DNA from: Streptomyces aquilus
GTDB taxonomy: Bacteria; Actinomycetota; Actinomycetes; Streptomycetales; Streptomycetaceae
Direction of reading: 5' to 3'
NCBI RefSeq assembly: GCF_003955715.1
Contig: NZ_CP034463.1
Location: 8,556,001 to 8,620,000 of the forward strand
DNA length: 64,000 nt
The position numbers and the translations under genes were made by a program. This document shows positions 1-8,583 of the stretch, piece by piece. Each line of letters opens with the position of its first letter. Within the stretch, counting starts at the first letter, position 1. The notes below the pieces were generated by a model that was not told the origin of the DNA, made no database searches, and was given only the letters and a program-made list of their open reading frames with translations.

Positions 1-834
1 GCCAGCTCCTACACCTACACCGACCGGCTCGACCGCGCGGAGAGCATGTTCACCGACGCGCTGCGCACCTACGAGTCCGCCGGCTGGAGCGGCGGCCACC
101 TGGCCCTCGCCCACGCCTTCCTCGGCTTCAACCACCGCAGGCGCGGCCGCCTCAGGGAGGCCGAGGAGTCACTGCGCGAGTCGCTGCGCATCGCCGACCG
201 GGTCGCCCGCGGGCTGCCGCTGTACTGGTCGGCCACCTGCAACCTCGTCGACACGCTGCTCGCCCGTGGGCATGTCGAGGAGGCCTGGGAGATCGCCGAG
301 CAGTACGGCTTCGCCCCGCCCTACCCGTCGACGATCGTGCTGCCCGACCCGCGCTCGGTACGGGGCCGGCTGCTGCTGGCCGTGGGCCGCACCCAGGACG
401 GCGTCAACGAACTGGAGGCCGCGGAGAAGGCGGCGGCGACCCGCGGCCACCACAACCCGGTGATGGTCCCCTGGGCCCTCGACCTCGCCCGCGCCCTGGC
501 CACCCAGGACCCGGCCCGCGCCGCCCAGCTCGCCACGGACGCACGGCGACGGGCCGAGCGGTTCGGCACCGACACCGCCATCGGTGAGGCGCTGCGGTGC
601 TCCGCCGCGCTGGAGACGGGGCAGCGGGCGGTGCGGCTGCTGTCGCAGGCGGTGACCTATCTGGAAGCCTCGCCGTGCCAGTACGAACACGCCGCTGCCC
701 GGGTCGAGTACGGGATCGCGGCGCGGTCGGTGGCGGAGATCCAGCGGGGGCTGGCGCTGGCCCGGTCGTGCGGGGCGGACGGGCTGGTGGCGCAGGCGCG
801 GGAGGTGTTGGAGACGGGACGGGGACTGCGCTAG
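1..834 (+). CDS. C-terminal part of a TPR/helical-repeat regulator (LuxR-LAL or STAND-like), 5' truncated
   Basis: The frame is open from the first base of the window to a TAG at 832-834, giving 277 visible residues. The sequence is a run of paired amphipathic helices rich in Ala, Leu and Arg (for example GRLREAEESLRESLRIA and ARAAQLATDARRRAERFG), which is the TPR-like sensor region seen in large ATPase regulators of Streptomyces. Those of the LAL class normally end in a LuxR helix-turn-helix. Here the protein stops after VLETGRGLR and I see no such domain, so any DNA-binding or ATPase domain must lie upstream, outside the window. The gene converges on the SDR, with a single base between the two stop codons. 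Function beyond a repeat-containing regulator is not assignable. Confidence 0.75.
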   Translation, partial: ASSYTYTDRLDRAESMFTDALRTYESAGWSGGHLALAHAFLGFNHRRRGRLREAEESLRESLRIADRVARGLPLYWSATCNLVDTLLARGHVEEAWEIAEQYGFAPPYPSTIVLPDPRSVRGRLLLAVGRTQDGVNELEAAEKAAATRGHHNPVMVPWALDLARALATQDPARAAQLATDARRRAERFGTDTAIGEALRCSAALETGQRAVRLLSQAVTYLEASPCQYEHAAARVEYGIAARSVAEIQRGLALARSCGADGLVAQAREVLETGRGLR

Positions 835-835
835 C

Positions 836-1627
836 TCACAGGGTGAGCAACTGATCGGTCACCGCCGCCAGTCGCTTCTGCACCTCCCTGTCGTACGTCG
901 CCTCGTGCGCCCTCGCCCGGTTCGTGCCGTCGAAGTAGCCGCCCGTTCCCAAGTCCTGGGTCGCCAGGGCCAGTACGCCCGGGGCGCCGTCCGCCACCGT
1001 GCTCCACGGAGTGACCCCGCCCTCGCGGACCATCGCCGTGTCCATGAACGTGGCCGGGTGCAGGACGTTCACCGCGACGCCCGTGTCCGCCAACTCCTCG
1101 GCCAGGGCGAACGTATGGGCCGCCAGGGCGAACTTGGCGCGGCAGTATGCCGCGAAGCCGTCGTAGCCGCGGCGGAACTCGATGTCGTCGAAGTCGACGG
1201 GGTTCTGGCCCACCGAGCCCACGTTGACGATCCGGGCCGGGGTGTTGGCGCGCAGCGTCGGCAGCAGGGCGCGGGTCAGGGCCACCGGCGCCAGGTAGTT
1301 GACGGCGAGCCGCAGTTCATGGCCGTCGGCGCTCAGCTCGCGGGCCGCGCCCGGCGAACCGGCGCCCACCCCCGCGTTGTTGATCAGCACGTCCAGGTCG
1401 GGATGCGCGCCGGCGACATGGTCGCCCAGCTCGCGCACCTGCGCCAGCGAGGACAGGTCGGCGACGAACGCCTCGGCGTCGCCCTCCGCGCGGAGCTCCT
1501 CGACCAGTCGCTCGGTACGGCCCGGGTCACGGCCGTGGGCGAGGACCACATGCCCGGAGCGGACCAGCTCGAAGGCGACGTAGCGGCCGAGCCCGGAGGT
1601 GGCGCCGGTGATCAGAACAGTCGACAT
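836..1627 (-). CDS. Short-chain dehydrogenase/reductase
   Basis: A 263-aa classical-size SDR, presumably a cytosolic NAD(P)-dependent oxidoreductase. The cofactor motif TGATSGLG is near the N-terminus, NNAG lies in the middle and the active-site YCRAK (YxxxK) comes later, so the catalytic set is complete. The ATG at 1627 is preceded by GGTGGAGGC, a good ribosome binding site, and begins MSTVLITG directly at the Rossmann fold; the open frame upstream of it has no support. The gene lies downstream of the pca operon on the same strand, 64 bp after pcaDC, so it may be co-transcribed, but nothing in it points to protocatechuate metabolism. Substrate unknown. Confidence 0.85.
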   Translation of the reverse strand: MSTVLITGATSGLGRYVAFELVRSGHVVLAHGRDPGRTERLVEELRAEGDAEAFVADLSSLAQVRELGDHVAGAHPDLDVLINNAGVGAGSPGAARELSADGHELRLAVNYLAPVALTRALLPTLRANTPARIVNVGSVGQNPVDFDDIEFRRGYDGFAAYCRAKFALAAHTFALAEELADTGVAVNVLHPATFMDTAMVREGGVTPWSTVADGAPGVLALATQDLGTGGYFDGTNRARAHEATYDREVQKRLAAVTDQLLTL

Positions 1628-1691
1628 GCCTCCACCGTAGGCGCCCGGCGGAGGCATGTGGCAGATACCGGCGATGATACGACCAGCAGGG

Positions 1692-2813
1692 TCAGGCTTC
1701 GCCGTCCTCCGCCAGCACCCGCTGGGCCGCCGCGAACGCCGAGTTCGCCGCCGGAACCCCGCAGTACACGGCCGTCTGCAACAGCACGGCCCCGATCTCG
1801 TCCGGCGTCAGCCCGTTGCGCCGGGCCGCCCGCACATGCATGGCCAGCTCGTCGTAGTGGCCGTGTGCGACCAGCGCGGTCAGTGTGATCATGCTGCGTT
1901 CGCGGCGGCTGAGCGTCGGGTCGGTCCAGATCTCGCCCCAGGCGTAGCGCGAGATGAAGTCCTGGTAGCGGGCGGTGAACGCGGTCTGCCGGGCCTGCGC
2001 CCGGTCCACGTGGGCGTCGCCCAGCACCTCGCGCCGTACCTCCATGCCGCGCTTGGCCCCGCCGTCGAGGTGCGCGCGCAGGGCCGTCAGGACGGCCTCC
2101 GGGCATTGCGCCGGTGCCAGGTGCGCGGCGCGCGGGAGCTCGACGAGCGCGGCACCGGGCACCGCGTCGGCGATCTCCCGCAGATGCGCGGGCGGCGTCG
2201 CCTGATCGTCCCGGCCGGCGACGAGCAGCGTCGGCGCGGCGATCTCCGCCAGCCGTTCCCGCAGGTCGAACGCGGCGAGCGCGTCGCAGCAGGCGGCGTA
2301 GGCCTCGGGGTCGGCGTCGCGCTGGTCCTGAACCAGCCGGGGCACGGTGAATCCGGGCGTGAACCACCGGGCGTCCGCGCTCTCCACGAGCCAGTCAAGG
2401 CCCTCGGAACGCACCCGCGCGGCCCGCTCCTCCCAGGGCTTCGCCCCGTTGAAGTGGGCGGAGGAACAGATCACGGCCAGCGAGGACAGCCGCTTGGGGT
2501 GGTGGACGGCCAGTTGCAGACCGACCGCACCGCCCAGCGACACCCCCGCGTAGGCGAACCGCTCGATGCCGAGCGAGTCGGCGAGCGCGAGCACCAGGTC
2601 GGCGAGGTCGGCGACGGTGGCGCCGGGGCCGATCAGGTCGGCCGCGCTCCCGCCGTGCCCGGGCAGATCCCAGCGGACCACCCGGTGGGTGATCGACAGC
2701 TCCGGCGCGATCCTGTCCCACAGGGCGTACGACGTGCCGAGGGACGGGCCCAGCAGGAGCGGGGGCGCCGAAGTCGGGCCTTCGGCGCGGTGGTTGAGGA
2801 GTGTGGCGGTCAA
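1692..2813 (-). CDS. pcaDC: 3-oxoadipate enol-lactonase / 4-carboxymuconolactone decarboxylase fusion (PcaDC, also called PcaL)
   Basis: A bifunctional enzyme of the protocatechuate branch of the beta-ketoadipate pathway. It would decarboxylate 4-carboxymuconolactone and hydrolyse the enol-lactone to 3-oxoadipate. The N-terminal 250 residues are an alpha/beta hydrolase with nucleophile motif AGVSLGG (Ser about 92), a later GRDD acid region and a His near AAHLAP. The C-terminal 115 residues, from GMEVRREVLG, form a carboxymuconolactone decarboxylase domain. Actinobacteria are known to carry this fusion. I chose the TTG at 2813 because it overlaps the pcaB stop (TTGA) and starts the conserved domain; the much longer open frame that continues upstream is a shadow of pcaB. 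The product is 373 aa. Last pca gene of the operon. Confidence 0.93.
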   Translation of the reverse strand: MTATLLNHRAEGPTSAPPLLLGPSLGTSYALWDRIAPELSITHRVVRWDLPGHGGSAADLIGPGATVADLADLVLALADSLGIERFAYAGVSLGGAVGLQLAVHHPKRLSSLAVICSSAHFNGAKPWEERAARVRSEGLDWLVESADARWFTPGFTVPRLVQDQRDADPEAYAACCDALAAFDLRERLAEIAAPTLLVAGRDDQATPPAHLREIADAVPGAALVELPRAAHLAPAQCPEAVLTALRAHLDGGAKRGMEVRREVLGDAHVDRAQARQTAFTARYQDFISRYAWGEIWTDPTLSRRERSMITLTALVAHGHYDELAMHVRAARRNGLTPDEIGAVLLQTAVYCGVPAANSAFAAAQRVLAEDGEA

Positions 2814-4120
2814 CGTCGCTCCAGAGCACGGTCGGTGAGGGTTGTAGCGGCGCCGGTGTAGTGGGCGGGGTCGAGGTCGACGGCCTTCTCCAACTCCGGC
2901 TGCTCCGCCAGGAGTTCCGCCAAGGAGCGCCCCTCTGCGTAGGTGCGCTGCGCGAGCTCGGTCAGCAGCGCCTTCGCGCGGGCCCGGCCGAGGACGGGGG
3001 CCAGGTCGGCGGAGAGTCGCTCGGAGACGATCAACCCGTGGGTGAGATCCAGGTGTGCGCGCATGGCGTCCGCGTTCACCCGCAGTCCCTCGGTCAGTTC
3101 GGCGGCGTCGCGGGCCGCACCGCCGACCAGCCGGAGCAGGTCCCGCAGCGGCTCCCACTCGGCGTGCCAGGCGCCGGCCGGCCGCTCGTCCTCGGCGGCC
3201 AGCGAGCCGTACAGCGTCGCGGCGAGCTGCGGCGCCCGCCGCGCGGCAGCGGCGACGAGGGTGGACCGTACGGGATTCGCCTTGTGCGGCATGGCCGACG
3301 AGCCGCCGCCGCTGCCCTCCGCCAGCTCGGCGATCTCGGTGCGGGCCAGCGTCAGCACATCCGTGGCGATCTTGCCGAGGGCCCCGGCCGCGAAGGCCAG
3401 ACACCCCGCGAGATCGGCGATCGGGGTGCGCAGCGTGTGCCAGGGCAGGTCGGGTTCGCGCAGGCCGAGTTCGCGCGCGTACGCCGCGACGAGCGCGGTC
3501 GGGTCCTGCGCGCCGTACGCGGTGAAGGCGGCCAACGTCCCGGCCGCGCCGCCGAGTTGGGCGGGGAGCGAGTTCCGTACGGAGGTCACCCGGTCCCGCG
3601 CGTCCACCACCAGGGACCGCCAGCCGGCGGCCTTCAGGCCGAAGGTCGTCGGCACCGCGTGCTGGGTGAGCGTGCGTCCCGGCATGGCCGTGTCCCGGTG
3701 GTCGGCGGCCAGCCGGGCCAGCGCCGCCTCCGTCCGCCCGAGGTCGGCGCGGACCAGGTCGAGGGTGCGCACGGCGACGAGCATCATCGCCGTGTCGAGG
3801 ATGTCCTGGCTGGTCGCGCCCCGGTGGACGTACGGGCCGTACTCCGCCCCCACCGCCGTCGTCAGGTCGGCGACCAGCGGGATCACCGGATTGCCGCCCG
3901 CCCGCGCGCGTACGGCGATGTCCCCGGCGTCGAGACCACCGACCGCGGCCACGGCGGCAGCCGCGCCCTCGGGAGCCAGCCCGAGGGCCGCCTGGGCGCG
4001 GGTCAGCGCGATCTCCGCGTCGAGCAGCGCCCGCAGATACGCGGCGTCGCTCGTCGCGGCGGCGGCCGGGGAGTCGGCCCACCCGGGGGCGAGCAGGCCG
4101 ACCTCTGCCTCAGATGTCAC
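2810..4120 (-). CDS. pcaB: 3-carboxy-cis,cis-muconate cycloisomerase PcaB
   Basis: Converts 3-carboxy-cis,cis-muconate to 4-carboxymuconolactone. The protein (436 aa) belongs to the fumarase/aspartase superfamily: the signature GSSAMPHKANP is near residue 270 and a TSQDI segment is near residue 100, as in PcaB and adenylosuccinate lyase. The GTG at 4120 overlaps the pcaG stop as GTGA, so translation is probably coupled. The 3' end overlaps the TTG of pcaDC in the same way. Third gene of pcaHGB-DC. Length and motifs are normal for the family. Confidence 0.95.
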   Translation of the reverse strand: MTSEAEVGLLAPGWADSPAAAATSDAAYLRALLDAEIALTRAQAALGLAPEGAAAAVAAVGGLDAGDIAVRARAGGNPVIPLVADLTTAVGAEYGPYVHRGATSQDILDTAMMLVAVRTLDLVRADLGRTEAALARLAADHRDTAMPGRTLTQHAVPTTFGLKAAGWRSLVVDARDRVTSVRNSLPAQLGGAAGTLAAFTAYGAQDPTALVAAYARELGLREPDLPWHTLRTPIADLAGCLAFAAGALGKIATDVLTLARTEIAELAEGSGGGSSAMPHKANPVRSTLVAAAARRAPQLAATLYGSLAAEDERPAGAWHAEWEPLRDLLRLVGGAARDAAELTEGLRVNADAMRAHLDLTHGLIVSERLSADLAPVLGRARAKALLTELAQRTYAEGRSLAELLAEQPELEKAVDLDPAHYTGAATTLTDRALERR

Positions 4121-4722
4121 TGGAACTCCAGGAAGACCGTCTCGCCTTCGCCCTGAAGGCGGATGTCGAAACGGTAGGTGCCGTGGCCGCCGTCCGTCGC
4201 GATCAGCGTGCCCCGGCGCGCCTCGTCCACCCGGGACAGCAGCGGGTCGGCGGCGAGCGCCGCGTCGTCGCCGGGCAGGTAGATACGGGTGTACAGGTGC
4301 ACCAGCAGACCGCGCGCGAAGACACAGACGCTGAGGTACGGCGCGCTCTGTCCGCGCGCACCCGGGCGCAGCGTCCGCGCGGACCAGTGCCCGCTCGCGT
4401 CCGTCTGGCTGCGCCCCCAGCCGGTGAACTCCACACCGGTGCGCCCCATGAACCCACCGCTGGCCCCGTCGCGCCGCATCGAGCCGTCGACCCGCGGGAT
4501 GTTGCCGTCCGGGTCCGGGCCCCACAGCTCCACGAACGCGTCCGGCAGCGGGTTGCCCGCGCCGTCGTGGATCCAGCCGTGCACGGCGATCGTGTCCGGG
4601 TGGCCGACGGGGGCGATGTCCTCGCCGCCCGGGAAGGGCAGGGCGTGGCCGTAGAAGGGGCCCACCGTGTGCGAGGGGGTCGGCAGGACCGTCTCCGGAC
4701 GGCTGGTGTCGATCTTCGTCAT
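4117..4722 (-). CDS. pcaG: Protocatechuate 3,4-dioxygenase alpha subunit
   Basis: A 201-aa alpha subunit of the heteromeric Fe(III) intradiol dioxygenase that cleaves protocatechuate to 3-carboxy-cis,cis-muconate. The N-terminal TPSHTVGPFYG segment is the typical PcaG start, and an intradiol-dioxygenase beta-sandwich follows with WIHDGAGNPLPDAFVELW. As expected for alpha subunits, the full Tyr/Tyr/His/His iron-ligand set is not here; it is in PcaH. ATG at 4722 lies 6 bp after the pcaH stop and the gene overlaps pcaB by 4 bp, so the subunits should be made in step. Confidence 0.96.
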   Translation of the reverse strand: MTKIDTSRPETVLPTPSHTVGPFYGHALPFPGGEDIAPVGHPDTIAVHGWIHDGAGNPLPDAFVELWGPDPDGNIPRVDGSMRRDGASGGFMGRTGVEFTGWGRSQTDASGHWSARTLRPGARGQSAPYLSVCVFARGLLVHLYTRIYLPGDDAALAADPLLSRVDEARRGTLIATDGGHGTYRFDIRLQGEGETVFLEFQ

Positions 4723-4728
4723 GGCGGG

Positions 4729-5502
4729 TCAGCGTCCCTCTTCGATCCAGGTGGCGTGCGGTCCGTCGAGCACGATGTCCCAGTGGTAGCCCATCGAGAA
4801 CTCCGGCACCGACAGGTTGTGGTCGTACGTCGCGACGAGGCGCCGGCGGGCCGCGTCGTCGGTCACCGACTGGATGATCGGGTCGTACGGGAACAGCGGG
4901 TCGGCCGGGAAGTACATCTGCGTCACGAGCCGCTGGGTGAACGCCGTGCCGAAGAGCGAGAAGTGGATGTGGGCGGGGCGCCAGGCGTTGAGGTGCTGGC
5001 GCCACGGGTACGGGCCCGGCTGGACGGTCGTGAAGTGGTACTGGCCGTCCGCGTCGGTCAGGGTACGGCCGACGCCGGTGAAGTTCGGGTCGAGCGGGGC
5101 GTCGTGCTGCTCGCGCTGATGGGCGTACCGGCCCGCCGAGTTGGCTTGCCAGATCTCGATGAGCTGACCGCGGATCGGACGCCCGTCACGGTCGAGGAGC
5201 CGCCCGGAGACGGTGATGCGCTCGCCGATCGGCTCGCCGTTGTGCTGCCGGGTGAGGTCGTTGTCGATGTCGGTGATGTCCCGCTCCCCGAAGGCGGGGG
5301 AGTGCAGCTCCACCAGTTCCGGGTCCTTGGAGACGTCGATGGTGACCGGCGGCTGCTTCGGGTGGCGCAGGACCGAGGAGCGGTACGGGGCGTAGTCGCG
5401 GCGCGGCTGGTGCTCCACGGGGCCGCCGTCGGCGAGGCGCTTCTCGTAGGCGGCGTGTTCGGCCGCGATCTCTTGGTCGATGTCGTGCTGGGTGAGAGTC
5501 AT
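4729..5502 (-). CDS. pcaH: Protocatechuate 3,4-dioxygenase beta subunit
   Basis: The iron-binding beta subunit (257 aa) of protocatechuate 3,4-dioxygenase. Candidate Fe(III) ligands by family pattern are the Tyr in SAGRYAHQ, the Tyr in PGPYPW, and the two histidines of RPAHIHF. It is the first gene of the operon and is divergent from the repressor gene pcaV. I start at the ATG at 5502 (MTLTQHDIDQE). An in-frame ATG at 5514 (MGFLMTL) has a GGAG eight bases upstream and cannot be excluded. No pcaI, pcaJ or pcaF genes precede it, although from memory these are in the same operon in S. coelicolor. Confidence 0.96.
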   Translation of the reverse strand: MTLTQHDIDQEIAAEHAAYEKRLADGGPVEHQPRRDYAPYRSSVLRHPKQPPVTIDVSKDPELVELHSPAFGERDITDIDNDLTRQHNGEPIGERITVSGRLLDRDGRPIRGQLIEIWQANSAGRYAHQREQHDAPLDPNFTGVGRTLTDADGQYHFTTVQPGPYPWRQHLNAWRPAHIHFSLFGTAFTQRLVTQMYFPADPLFPYDPIIQSVTDDAARRRLVATYDHNLSVPEFSMGYHWDIVLDGPHATWIEEGR

Positions 5503-5560
5503 GAGGAATCCCATGCGTGAAGCTCCGCCCCGCCGATTGCTCAGGGCACTGACTATTTCG

Positions 5561-5576
5561 GTGAAGTTTCCTTCAC
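5561..5576. promoter_or_regulatory. Inverted repeat in the pcaH-pcaV divergent promoter region (candidate PcaV operator)
   Basis: GTGAAG-TTTC-CTTCAC is a perfect 6+6 inverted repeat about 60-75 bp upstream of the pcaH start, in the roughly 200-bp gap between pcaH and pcaV. MarR-family repressors bind such palindromes in divergent promoters. A second partly symmetric stretch (CAGTACACGTACG, about 5677-5689) lies just upstream of pcaV. Which of the two PcaV binds is inference. Confidence 0.4.
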
Positions 5577-5710
5577 GCTGCCACCGGACGCGGTGCGCGT
5601 CAAGACCCAGGGGAAATGCGAGGTCGGTCGCGCACGCGGACCTGGAGACAGTCCGGGTGCCACCCCGGTATTGTTCAGTACACGTACGAATCCGACTCTC
5701 GGGAGCGCAC

Positions 5711-6202
5711 ATGGCTGCGGTGGACCTCACCACCCACCCCGGGCACCTGGCCCGCCGCCTGCAGCAGGCGCACTACCTGCTGTGGAACACGATGGTCTCG
5801 GAGGAGATCACCTCCCCGCAGTTCGCGGTCCTCAACGCGCTCGTCGCCGAGCCGGGTCTGGACCAGCGCACGGTGGGGGAGCGGGTGGGGCTCGACCGGT
5901 CGACCATCGCCGAGGTGATCAGCCGGCTCGGCCGCCGCGGGCTGCTCGACAAGGTGCGCGACCCGCAGGACGGCCGCCGCTTCCTGCTGCGCCTGACCGA
6001 CGACGGGCTGCGCACCCACCGCAAGCTGACCGTCCGCACGGCCCGCATGAACCAGGTCTTCCTCGCCCCGCTCTCCGCCGCCGAGCAGTCCGTCTTCTGC
6101 GAACTGATCCAGCGGGTCGCGGACGCGGCCGAGGAACTCCGCAACCCGGCGGAGCCCCCTGCCGAACAGCGTCAGGCCTTCACGAACAGCACCCACACCT
6201 GA
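5711..6202 (+). CDS. pcaV: MarR-family repressor of the protocatechuate genes, PcaV
   Basis: A 163-aa winged-helix MarR protein. The recognition region is RTVGERVGLDRSTIAEVISRL and the wing is DPQDGRR. The sequence closely matches what I remember of S. coelicolor PcaV, including Arg15 in HLARRLQ, the arginine described there as contacting the ligand protocatechuate. Known role: it represses the pca structural genes and is released by protocatechuate. The ATG at 5711 has GGGAG five bases upstream. It is divergent from pcaH, the usual arrangement for autoregulation. The 3' end overlaps the convergent DUF3048 gene by 31 bp. Confidence 0.92.
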   Translation: MAAVDLTTHPGHLARRLQQAHYLLWNTMVSEEITSPQFAVLNALVAEPGLDQRTVGERVGLDRSTIAEVISRLGRRGLLDKVRDPQDGRRFLLRLTDDGLRTHRKLTVRTARMNQVFLAPLSAAEQSVFCELIQRVADAAEELRNPAEPPAEQRQAFTNSTHT

Positions 6203-7197
6203 CCCTCGGCGAAGTTCACCGGGTCCCCGTCGCTCGTCGTGAACGTCGTGCCGTCCGTCGGCCGGTCGCGCTCCCAGCGGGCGTCGTACGCCTTCCCGCC
6301 GCGCAGCACCTTCGCCTTGCCCGAGCCCACGGTCTCCGTGTACGGCGTGTTGTTGCCGAGGAAGTCGTGGAAGTCGGACTTGCGGATCTTGACGTACTGC
6401 ACGACGACCGTCGCCGGGGCGAGCCGCTTGCCCCCGGTCGTCACCGCCGCGGTGCCGTCCATCGAGACGAGATAGCGGTCCCGGCTCGACGACCAGGTGA
6501 AGGAGTAGGTGGCCGCCGGGTAGCGCACGGTCTCCGAGGTGTCCTTCTTGCCGCCGGACGGGGCTGAGCCGTAGGTGAAGCCGGTGGTCAGGGCGTCCGC
6601 GCCGGGCGCGGCGGGCAGCAGCCGGGACGGCCGGAGATAGAGGTTGTGCGGGGCGGGCTTGGCGGTGCCGCGGAAGTAGGCGCCGGAGGTCTTGCCGGGC
6701 GTCTGCGAGTTCAGCGGCGCCTTGTTGATCAGCGGCATCAGCTTCCCCTGGGCGCCGGAGAAGGCGAGCGTCGGGTGGTCGAACTGGCGCAGCAGCTCCA
6801 GGTCGGACTCGCGGGCGCTGCGCACCGGCCCGACGACCTTCGGGAGCTTGGTCGCGTAGACCGCCATCAGCCGGCTCAGACCGCCCTCGACCTGCTCGGT
6901 GTAGACGATGTCCGCGGAGTCGGTGCCCGTGTGCGGCCGGGCCGCCCGGGCGTTGTCGATCTTCACGGCGAGCACGGAGGCGCCGGCCAGCCCGCTCTCC
7001 GACGGCTCCTGGCTCTCGTCCGGGGTCCGGCTCTCGCCGTGCGTCCGTTCGGGCGCCCGTCCGTCGTCCGACGGCCCGGACCCGTTCGTGCCCGTGCAGC
7101 CCGCCGCCAGGGAAACCGTCAGCGCGGCGGCCAGGAGCGCCGCCGTAGTGCCGGCGCGTCGCGTGCGCGCCCGTCGTCCCATGCCCACCGTCGCCAC
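6172..7197 (-). CDS. DUF3048 domain lipoprotein (YerB-like)
   Basis: A predicted secreted lipoprotein of 341 aa. The N-terminus has basic residues (GRRARTRRA), a hydrophobic stretch and a lipobox LAAGC, so it should be anchored at the outer face of the membrane. The mature part carries the DUF3048 region, with VLAVKIDNARAARPH, ADIVYTEQVEGG and VGPVRSARESD as recognisable blocks. The family (B. subtilis YerB type) has no established biochemical function. I use the GTG at 7197; an ATG at 7182 is an alternative that keeps the whole signal. The gene overlaps the end of pcaV on the opposite strand and has an AT-rich upstream region at about 7200-7250. Confidence 0.85.
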   Translation of the reverse strand: MATVGMGRRARTRRAGTTAALLAAALTVSLAAGCTGTNGSGPSDDGRAPERTHGESRTPDESQEPSESGLAGASVLAVKIDNARAARPHTGTDSADIVYTEQVEGGLSRLMAVYATKLPKVVGPVRSARESDLELLRQFDHPTLAFSGAQGKLMPLINKAPLNSQTPGKTSGAYFRGTAKPAPHNLYLRPSRLLPAAPGADALTTGFTYGSAPSGGKKDTSETVRYPAATYSFTWSSSRDRYLVSMDGTAAVTTGGKRLAPATVVVQYVKIRKSDFHDFLGNNTPYTETVGSGKAKVLRGGKAYDARWERDRPTDGTTFTTSDGDPVNFAEGQVWVLFVKA

Positions 7198-7392
7198 CCA
7201 AGTCTCGTTTCACTGATTGTGCGCTTATTTGTTCATTGGTGGCCATACCCGCTCGGATTTGATCGGCCCGGCTGAATACCTCTGAGGAGCGCGTTGCTAC
7301 GCCGAGCGGCCCAGCACGCGGTTCGGCGGGGTCCGGCCGGGTACCCGGGGCGCCTCCGAAGGGGGAAGCAGAGGGGAAGGGAGCGCGCCGCG

Positions 7393-8583
7393 ATGAAGGC
7401 AGTGACCTGGCAGGGCAAGCGGGACGTACGAGTGGAGAACGTGCCCGATCCGAAGATCCAGGAGCCGACGGACGCCGTCATCCGCATCACCTCCAGCGGG
7501 CTGTGCGGCTCCGATCTGCACCTGTACGAGGTGCTCACCCCGTTCATGACACCGGGCGACATCCTCGGTCACGAGCCCATGGGCATCGTCGAGGAGGTCG
7601 GCGCCGGGGTGCCCGACCTCAAGGCGGGCGACCGGGTCGTCGTCCCCTTCCAGATCGCCTGCGGCAGCTGCTGGATGTGCGAGAACTCCCTGCCGACCCA
7701 GTGCGAGACCACCCAGGTCACCGGCGAGGGCATGGGCGCCGCGCTCTTCGGCTACACCCGGCTGTACGGGTCCGTGCCGGGCGCCCAGGCCGAGTATCTG
7801 CGCGTCCCGCAGGCCCAGTTCGGCCCGATCAAGGTGCCCGAGGGACCGCCCGACGACCGCTTCGTCTACCTCTCCGACGTGCTGCCCACCGCCTGGCAGG
7901 CGGTCGCCTACGCGGACGTCCCGCAGGGCGGCAGCGTCGCCGTGCTCGGCCTCGGGCCGATCGGCGACATGGCCTGCCGGGTCGCCCGACTGCGCGGTGC
8001 CGGAACGGTGTTCGGGGTCGACCTGGTCACCGAGCGGCTGCGCCGGGCCCGGCAGCGCGGCGTGGAGGTCTTCGACCTGCGGGACTTCGACGACGAGAAG
8101 GAACTCGTCGCCGCGATCCGCGACCGCACCGACGGCCGCGGCCCCGACGCCGTGATCGACGCGGTCGGCACCGAGGCCCACGGCAGCGCCGCCGCCCGGC
8201 TCGCCCAGAACGCCACGGCCCTGCTGCCGCGCAAGCTGAGCGGCCCCTTCGCGGAACGCTTCAGCGTCGACCGCCTGGCCGCCCTCTACACCGCCATCGA
8301 CCTGGTCCGCCGCGGCGGCACCATCTCCCTGTCCGGCGTCTACGGCGGCATGGCCGACCCGCTGCCGCTGCTCACCCTGTTCGACAAGCAGATCCAGCTC
8401 CGCATGGGCCAGGCCAACGTGCGCCGCTGGGTCGACGACATCCTCCCCCACCTCACCGACGAGGACGTGCTCGGCGTCGAGGACTTCGCCACCCACCGGG
8501 TGCCGCTCGACGAGGCGCCGCACGCCTACGAGATGTTCCAGCGCAAGCAGGACGGCGCGGTGAAGGTGCTGATGAAGCCGTAA
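7393..8583 (+). CDS. Zinc-dependent alcohol dehydrogenase (glutathione-independent formaldehyde dehydrogenase-like)
   Basis: A cytosolic MDR-family NAD(P)-dependent dehydrogenase, 396 aa. Catalytic zinc residues are visible as Cys38 in GLCGSD and His60-Glu61 in LGHEPMG. Four cysteines at about 90, 93, 96 and 104 (CGSCWMC...C) form the structural zinc site. The Rossmann motif is GLGPIGD. The length and the long C-terminal insertion resemble FdhA-like dehydrogenases, but the substrate cannot be read from sequence. The ATG at 7393 follows a purine-rich tract (GGGGAAGCAGAGGGGAAGGGAG, about 7361-7382) and the family start MKAVTW. The C-terminal codons (KVLMKP) are echoed in a tandem repeat after the stop codon. 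Confidence 0.9.
   Translation: MKAVTWQGKRDVRVENVPDPKIQEPTDAVIRITSSGLCGSDLHLYEVLTPFMTPGDILGHEPMGIVEEVGAGVPDLKAGDRVVVPFQIACGSCWMCENSLPTQCETTQVTGEGMGAALFGYTRLYGSVPGAQAEYLRVPQAQFGPIKVPEGPPDDRFVYLSDVLPTAWQAVAYADVPQGGSVAVLGLGPIGDMACRVARLRGAGTVFGVDLVTERLRRARQRGVEVFDLRDFDDEKELVAAIRDRTDGRGPDAVIDAVGTEAHGSAAARLAQNATALLPRKLSGPFAERFSVDRLAALYTAIDLVRRGGTISLSGVYGGMADPLPLLTLFDKQIQLRMGQANVRRWVDDILPHLTDEDVLGVEDFATHRVPLDEAPHAYEMFQRKQDGAVKVLMKP

Noticed and set aside
1692..4082. A continuous 796-codon open frame on the minus strand across pcaB and pcaDC
   Set aside because: Only its C-terminal 373 residues, from the TTG at 2813, have real homology. The upstream part is an out-of-frame shadow of pcaB with low-complexity Arg/Gly sequence.
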